Origin: CAZCBJ01 sp964496705
GTDB lineage: Bacteria > Chloroflexota > Anaerolineae > Anaerolineales > Anaerolineaceae
Direction: 5' to 3'
NCBI GenBank assembly: GCA_964496705.1
Contig: CAZCBJ010000001.1
Coordinates: forward strand, 1-64,000
Length of the DNA stretch: 64,000 nt
In this document: positions 60,212-64,000 of the stretch, piece by piece
Numbering within the stretch: position 1 is the first letter of the stretch
Layout of the letters: each line of letters starts with the position of its first letter
Made by a program: the position numbers and the translations under genes
The notes under the pieces: generated by a model
The model's input: only the letters and a program-made list of their open reading frames with translations
What the model was told of the DNA's origin: nothing
Database searches by the model: none

Positions 60212-63181
60212 TTATTGGCCTTCAACAAAGATGCCAAATTCTTCCTGCTTCTTGCGCAGCTCGCGGTTGATCTGCTTGATTGCCTCTTCCAGGGATTCGC
60301 GGCTGTTTGCGCCCTGCAGAACCACCTTGTTCCAAGCATTGTTGATATGTCGCGGCGTGTAATAACCGCCCAGCACCACCGGGCGCTCGCGGAACCAATG
60401 CCATTGCTCGGTGATGGCGACAATATCCGCCCGCGGCCAAGCCATGCCCTGCAGCGCATCCACGTTGGCCGTATTCCAGCGCGCTTCCACCCCCAGCAGA
60501 GCCTCCAGCTCAACGCCGTAGCGCAATTGAATTTCGGTGCTGGTCCACCACTTGGCAAATTCCCATGCCTCGCGCGGGTGTTCAGACTGCTTGAAGATCA
60601 CAATTGCATCCCCCGAACCGCCGGTTGCGCGGTTGATGGTGCCGTCCTCCATACGCATGCCCGGGATCGGCGCCATTTGCCAGCGGCCCATCAACTCGCG
60701 AGCCGCCGTGGAGAGCAGCACATAGGTCCAATAATCCGCAATCCCAATCGGCATTTCACCCGTTTTGAAACGGTTGAAAAAGTTGGCGTACATGGGAACA
60801 TGGTAATTGGTGTACAGCGCCGTCCACTCGCGAAAAGCGCTCAGACCTTGCGGTTGATCGAGTGCAGAAAGGAACCCGTCCGGGGTGTAATAATCGCCGC
60901 CCTGTTGGAAGAGGAAGGGGGTCATGCCTTCAGAGCCAGGTGGATAAAAGAAATCCATGCCGTTCTGCTGCAGCACCCACATCATATCGTACAGGTCATC
61001 CCAGGTCTGGGGCGGCTGTACATCCAGCGACTCGAGAATATCGGTGCGGTAGAACATCATACTGAAGTTCTGCGTTTCAGGAAGCGCGTACACCTGATCC
61101 TGATAGGTGTAGGGGATCAACGCTCCGGGACGGAAGCGGCCGACCGCTTCGTCGAAATCCTCAAACTGGCTCAAAGGTATCAACGCATTGCGGATGGCAA
61201 ATTCGACCGGCAGATTGGGGTTAACCGCGCAGGCCACATCGGGCGCTTTGCCCGCGGTTGCCGCCAGGAGCAGAACGCTCATGTCGCCCGCCGAGAGCGA
61301 GCCGGGCGGGACAATGTGCAAATTCACCAATATGCCCGTCTGGGGCGTGAAGGTCTCTTCGATCAGCTCCTTCATGATCTTGCCCCATTCCATACCGCGC
61401 GCCATCCACACTTCAAGAATCACGGCATCTTTCTGCGCCTCTTCGTCATACACATTGCCAATGACCGTATACTGTTTGCGGAAGGAGGCCAGGAAATTGT
61501 AAACCGTCACCCCCAGCTCCTCCAGCACAGTGGCATGGCTGGGAGGCATCTCCTGCTCCGGCGAAGCGATGATGATGCTGTCGATTTCCAGGTCGCCTTC
61601 CTGCAAATCCAGCGTCCAAAAACCCAGCATGGATTGGGTTTCACTGAGCTGCACCAGCCGGTTGGGCACCGTGTCAGGCTTGTCGGCCATGTTGCGCAAC
61701 TGCGAAGCCACCTCCAACAGCGTATCCTTGCTGGTCGGGCGGATCCCGGCAATCTGCTCCAGGCGGTTCGCCTCAAATTCCAGATTCTCCGCCATGTCCG
61801 TCAGTCGCGGCACCAGGTCGGGAATTTCTTTTTCAAGATTCCATTCCATTTGTGGGTCAGGCTGCGATCCGGTCAGCAGAATCACCTTGCGCGCCAGGTC
61901 AGACATCTCGCGAGTCGTGGCATCCACCACCCGCACCGTTTCAGCCTGCGGGCCCACCACTGAGCGCATCTCAATCACATGCTCGCCGGCAGTCAAAAAG
62001 AAAAGATACGGTTCGCCGGTCGCCGGATCCGACATGGTTTGGGTACGCCAGTTCCAGTCATAGCTGAAGGGCACCTCGCGCATTTCGTCAAAAGGAAACT
62101 TGCCGTCAATGGTGAAGGTGCGAAACACCGGCATGCGCGACCAGTCGCCCTGCCAGCGTTTAAATCCAATTTTGTATAACCCGCTCTCCGGCACACTGAA
62201 GCGCCAGGAACCGCTCTCCCCCGGTCGCCGCCAGCGCCAGCCGCCGAACACATTCAATTTAAAGTTCCCCTTGGCTTTCGGATTGGCTGCCGGATCGGGG
62301 CTGTAGTTGCGCGTCAGGGTGGGGGTGGATTTGTTTTCCGCCTCCTCGCCCTCAATGACCACCTTTATCCCACTGGTCACCGGGTATCCATTTTGCTGGT
62401 AAATTTGCTGTAACTCCGCATAGGTCGGTACCGCGGGCGGGGTGAACAGGCTGATGCGCGCGATGGCAATCGGTTCGCGGATCACCGCCATGCGCACGGT
62501 GTGTTTACCCGGTTCCAGATAAAACAGGTACGGTTCGCGGTACATCGCCTGGGCATCTTCGAAGATTTGGAAACGCCAAACCGGCGCCTCCACCTGCGAA
62601 GGGCGGATGTCATTGCCCTGGTTATCCTGATTGGGCGGGTGAGAATCCTTCCAGTTGCGGTCAAAAGCCAACCGCCGCGCTTCCAGGAAAGGATAGACGC
62701 CGTCTATCTTCAGGTCCCGCTGGATCGAAGCCCGTTTTCCGGGCAGTTGATAATATTCCCAGCCCAGGTTGTACAACCCCGCCACAGGCACGTCAAACGT
62801 CCACTCCACCCAACCCGTGCCATCGCCTTCGCCCCAGGCGAGGATCGGTCCCGCTTTTCCAGCCAGCTCATCCAGCCTGGTTAAGTCAGCATTGGATTGG
62901 TCTGAATAGGCAGTGCCGGGCAAGTCAATCTGAATATTCGGCGCCGGCGCATAATTTTTGGAGCGGTAATCCGCCAGCACGGCCGAATATTCCGGCTCAG
63001 GAGGGCGATAGCCCCACTGAGCCGGATTGGAGGCCAAGGGTTTTTGGTCAACGCCCGGCAGGGCTTGCGCAGAACCACTCAGCGGTACAGACTGCACACA
63101 TACAAGGACGATCAGTGCTACCGATAAAATCTGCCGGCTCCAAACATTATGCTTGAGCCGCCATGAAAAAAAAGACTGCAT
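60212..63181 (-). CDS. Giant extracellular solute-binding protein with N-terminal carbohydrate-binding-like modules
   Basis: A 989-residue secreted protein (signal peptide about 1-40). Residues about 60-440 hold two repeated beta-sandwich modules, each ending in a similar phrase (AVIREPIAIARIS; MRSVVGPQAETVRV) with TVRMAV/HVIEMRS, resembling CBM-like galactose-binding folds. A helical linker follows (about 450-540), then a family-1 extracellular solute-binding domain (about 590-989) with PPGSLSAGDMSVLL, YALPETQNFSMMFYRTD and an IAIT-type C-terminus. The typical binding protein is about 450 residues. It probably captures polysaccharide and feeds the MalFG-type permeases beside it. Confidence 0.85.
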   Translation of the reverse strand: MQSFFSWRLKHNVWSRQILSVALIVLVCVQSVPLSGSAQALPGVDQKPLASNPAQWGYRPPEPEYSAVLADYRSKNYAPAPNIQIDLPGTAYSDQSNADLTRLDELAGKAGPILAWGEGDGTGWVEWTFDVPVAGLYNLGWEYYQLPGKRASIQRDLKIDGVYPFLEARRLAFDRNWKDSHPPNQDNQGNDIRPSQVEAPVWRFQIFEDAQAMYREPYLFYLEPGKHTVRMAVIREPIAIARISLFTPPAVPTYAELQQIYQQNGYPVTSGIKVVIEGEEAENKSTPTLTRNYSPDPAANPKAKGNFKLNVFGGWRWRRPGESGSWRFSVPESGLYKIGFKRWQGDWSRMPVFRTFTIDGKFPFDEMREVPFSYDWNWRTQTMSDPATGEPYLFFLTAGEHVIEMRSVVGPQAETVRVVDATTREMSDLARKVILLTGSQPDPQMEWNLEKEIPDLVPRLTDMAENLEFEANRLEQIAGIRPTSKDTLLEVASQLRNMADKPDTVPNRLVQLSETQSMLGFWTLDLQEGDLEIDSIIIASPEQEMPPSHATVLEELGVTVYNFLASFRKQYTVIGNVYDEEAQKDAVILEVWMARGMEWGKIMKELIEETFTPQTGILVNLHIVPPGSLSAGDMSVLLLAATAGKAPDVACAVNPNLPVEFAIRNALIPLSQFEDFDEAVGRFRPGALIPYTYQDQVYALPETQNFSMMFYRTDILESLDVQPPQTWDDLYDMMWVLQQNGMDFFYPPGSEGMTPFLFQQGGDYYTPDGFLSALDQPQGLSAFREWTALYTNYHVPMYANFFNRFKTGEMPIGIADYWTYVLLSTAARELMGRWQMAPIPGMRMEDGTINRATGGSGDAIVIFKQSEHPREAWEFAKWWTSTEIQLRYGVELEALLGVEARWNTANVDALQGMAWPRADIVAITEQWHWFRERPVVLGGYYTPRHINNAWNKVVLQGANSRESLEEAIKQINRELRKKQEEFGIFVEGQ

Positions 63182-63186
63182 ACTTG

Positions 63187-64000
63187 CTAACCTTTAATAC
63201 CAGAGATCACCACACCCTGGATAAACAGACGCTGGGCGACAAAGAACAACAGCAGACAGGGCAGCATGGTGACCGTCGCCGCGGCCATCATGCTGGTCAC
63301 CTGGCGCGAATACATCGCCTGGAAGGATTGCAGACCAATTGACACCGTCCACTTGGTCTTATCCTGCAGGTAGATCAAAGGACCGAAGAAGTCATTCCAC
63401 GCCCACAGGAAGTGGAAGATCGAGATGGTCGCCACCGCAGGCCAGGATTGCGGGATGATGATGTAGATCAGCGTTCCCAGTGGGCCGGCCCCGTCAATTT
63501 TGGCTGCATCGTCCATTTCCAGCGGGATGCTCATGAAAAATTGGCGCAGCAGGAACACATCCCACGCGTTGGCAAAGAAGGCCGGTACGATCAGGGGGTA
63601 GAAAGTGTTGTACCAGCCCATTTTTTGGAAAAGCACAAACTGCGGGATCAAAGTCACCTGCCCGGGCAGCATGATCGTGGACAGCAAGATCAGGAACATG
63701 ACGTCAATCCACGGCGCGCGGAAACGGGCAAAACCATAAGCCACCAAAATGCACGAGATCAGCACACCGATGGTGGTGGTGACCACAATCAGCAGTGTGT
63801 TCCAGATGTATCTCACAAACGGCACCATGGTCATGGCTTTGGGAAAGTTCTCCCAGTGCAGGCGCACATCATACACCCGCTTACCTTCGATGACGGTCAG
63901 GGTATATTGTTCTGAGGGATTATCCGGATTGACGAAGATACCCTCTTTGCCTTGCTTCTTGTACAATGCCAACTCGCGCGGTTGACCCTCAACATCTGCA
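63187..64000 (-). CDS. Carbohydrate ABC permease, MalG type, 5' end beyond window
   Basis: The frame remains open to the window edge. About 270 residues are visible: an extracytoplasmic segment (KEGIFVNPDNPSEQYTLTV), helices and the EAA loop MDDAAKIDGAGPLGTLIYIIIPQSWP. The TTG at 63972 is only an internal codon. The gene precedes the giant solute-binding protein gene by 5 nt; its MalF-type partner is probably outside the window. Confidence 0.88.
   Translation of the reverse strand, partial: ADVEGQPRELALYKKQGKEGIFVNPDNPSEQYTLTVIEGKRVYDVRLHWENFPKAMTMVPFVRYIWNTLLIVVTTTIGVLISCILVAYGFARFRAPWIDVMFLILLSTIMLPGQVTLIPQFVLFQKMGWYNTFYPLIVPAFFANAWDVFLLRQFFMSIPLEMDDAAKIDGAGPLGTLIYIIIPQSWPAVATISIFHFLWAWNDFFGPLIYLQDKTKWTVSIGLQSFQAMYSRQVTSMMAAATVTMLPCLLLFFVAQRLFIQGVVISGIKG

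Noticed and set aside
1..64000. Genome-wide reassignment of UGA to explain the two in-frame TGAs
   Set aside because: Many genes here end properly at TGA right after conserved C-termini, including the kinase/binding-protein and permease ATGA overlaps, so UGA is an ordinary stop in this genome.
1..64000. CRISPR array, tRNA, rRNA, transposase or phage genes
   Set aside because: No regularly spaced repeats, no cloverleaf with CCA context, and no integrase, transposase or capsid-like frames were found on either strand.

Overview
The window looks like a scaffold from an uncultured Anaerolineae-type member of the Chloroflexota. This is an inference from gene content: PDWL-repeat zinc-ribbon protein, TPR protein, DUF1854 exporter, many carbohydrate ABC systems, a DUF5696/NHL-YIP1 transport locus, and moderately high GC. 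Two runs of exactly 10 Ns (11866-11875 and 48094-48103) show a gapped, probably metagenomic, assembly. No rRNA, tRNA, CRISPR array, transposase or prophage was seen.

Layout. 1-4941 (minus): a membrane/zinc-ribbon protein cluster and a PIG-L deacetylase. 5083-5391: a small conserved-looking hypothetical protein. 5521-19066 (minus): a YtfQRT/YjfF-like sugar ABC transporter behind a YesM/YesN-like two-component system with its own sugar-binding lipoprotein, headed by a TPR protein. 19300-23757 (plus): housekeeping genes (uvrC, CheY-like regulator, rplS, class-I glutamine-amidotransferase-like peptidase, murI). 23786-24319: a Tat-type rhodanese lipoprotein with an in-frame UGA followed by a SECIS-like hairpin, a selenoprotein candidate. 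24500-26431: promoter, operator and gutted remnants of a 2-oxoacid/acetoin dehydrogenase operon and its GntR regulator. 26434-34666: a sugar-acid/pentose catabolic cluster (lactonase, two Gfo/Idh dehydrogenases, Fe-type alcohol dehydrogenase, split transketolase, racemase, NahK-like kinase). 35296-50917: isomerase, c-di-AMP riboswitch with ABC exporter and DUF1854 partner, GH5, enolase-superfamily dehydratase, lactonase, RraA-like aldolase, UroD-like protein, esterase, GH4, M1 peptidase and a full-length transketolase-like enzyme. 51141-52214: a dipeptidase. 52236-64000 (minus): two to three sets of carbohydrate ABC permeases, a DUF5696 lipoprotein, an NHL/YIP1 membrane protein and a 989-residue modular solute-binding protein.

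Together the genes describe a heterotroph that imports oligosaccharides and sugar acids, hydrolyses them with GH5, GH4 and an esterase, and funnels products through lactonases, dehydratases, aldolases and transketolases. The most unusual signals are the candidate selenocysteine rhodanese, a second in-frame UGA in a Gfo/Idh dehydrogenase, a c-di-AMP riboswitch whose 3' strand is also the terminator stem, several genes reduced to their ends by internal deletions, and several genes whose -10 box lies 6-8 nt before the ATG, implying leaderless mRNAs.
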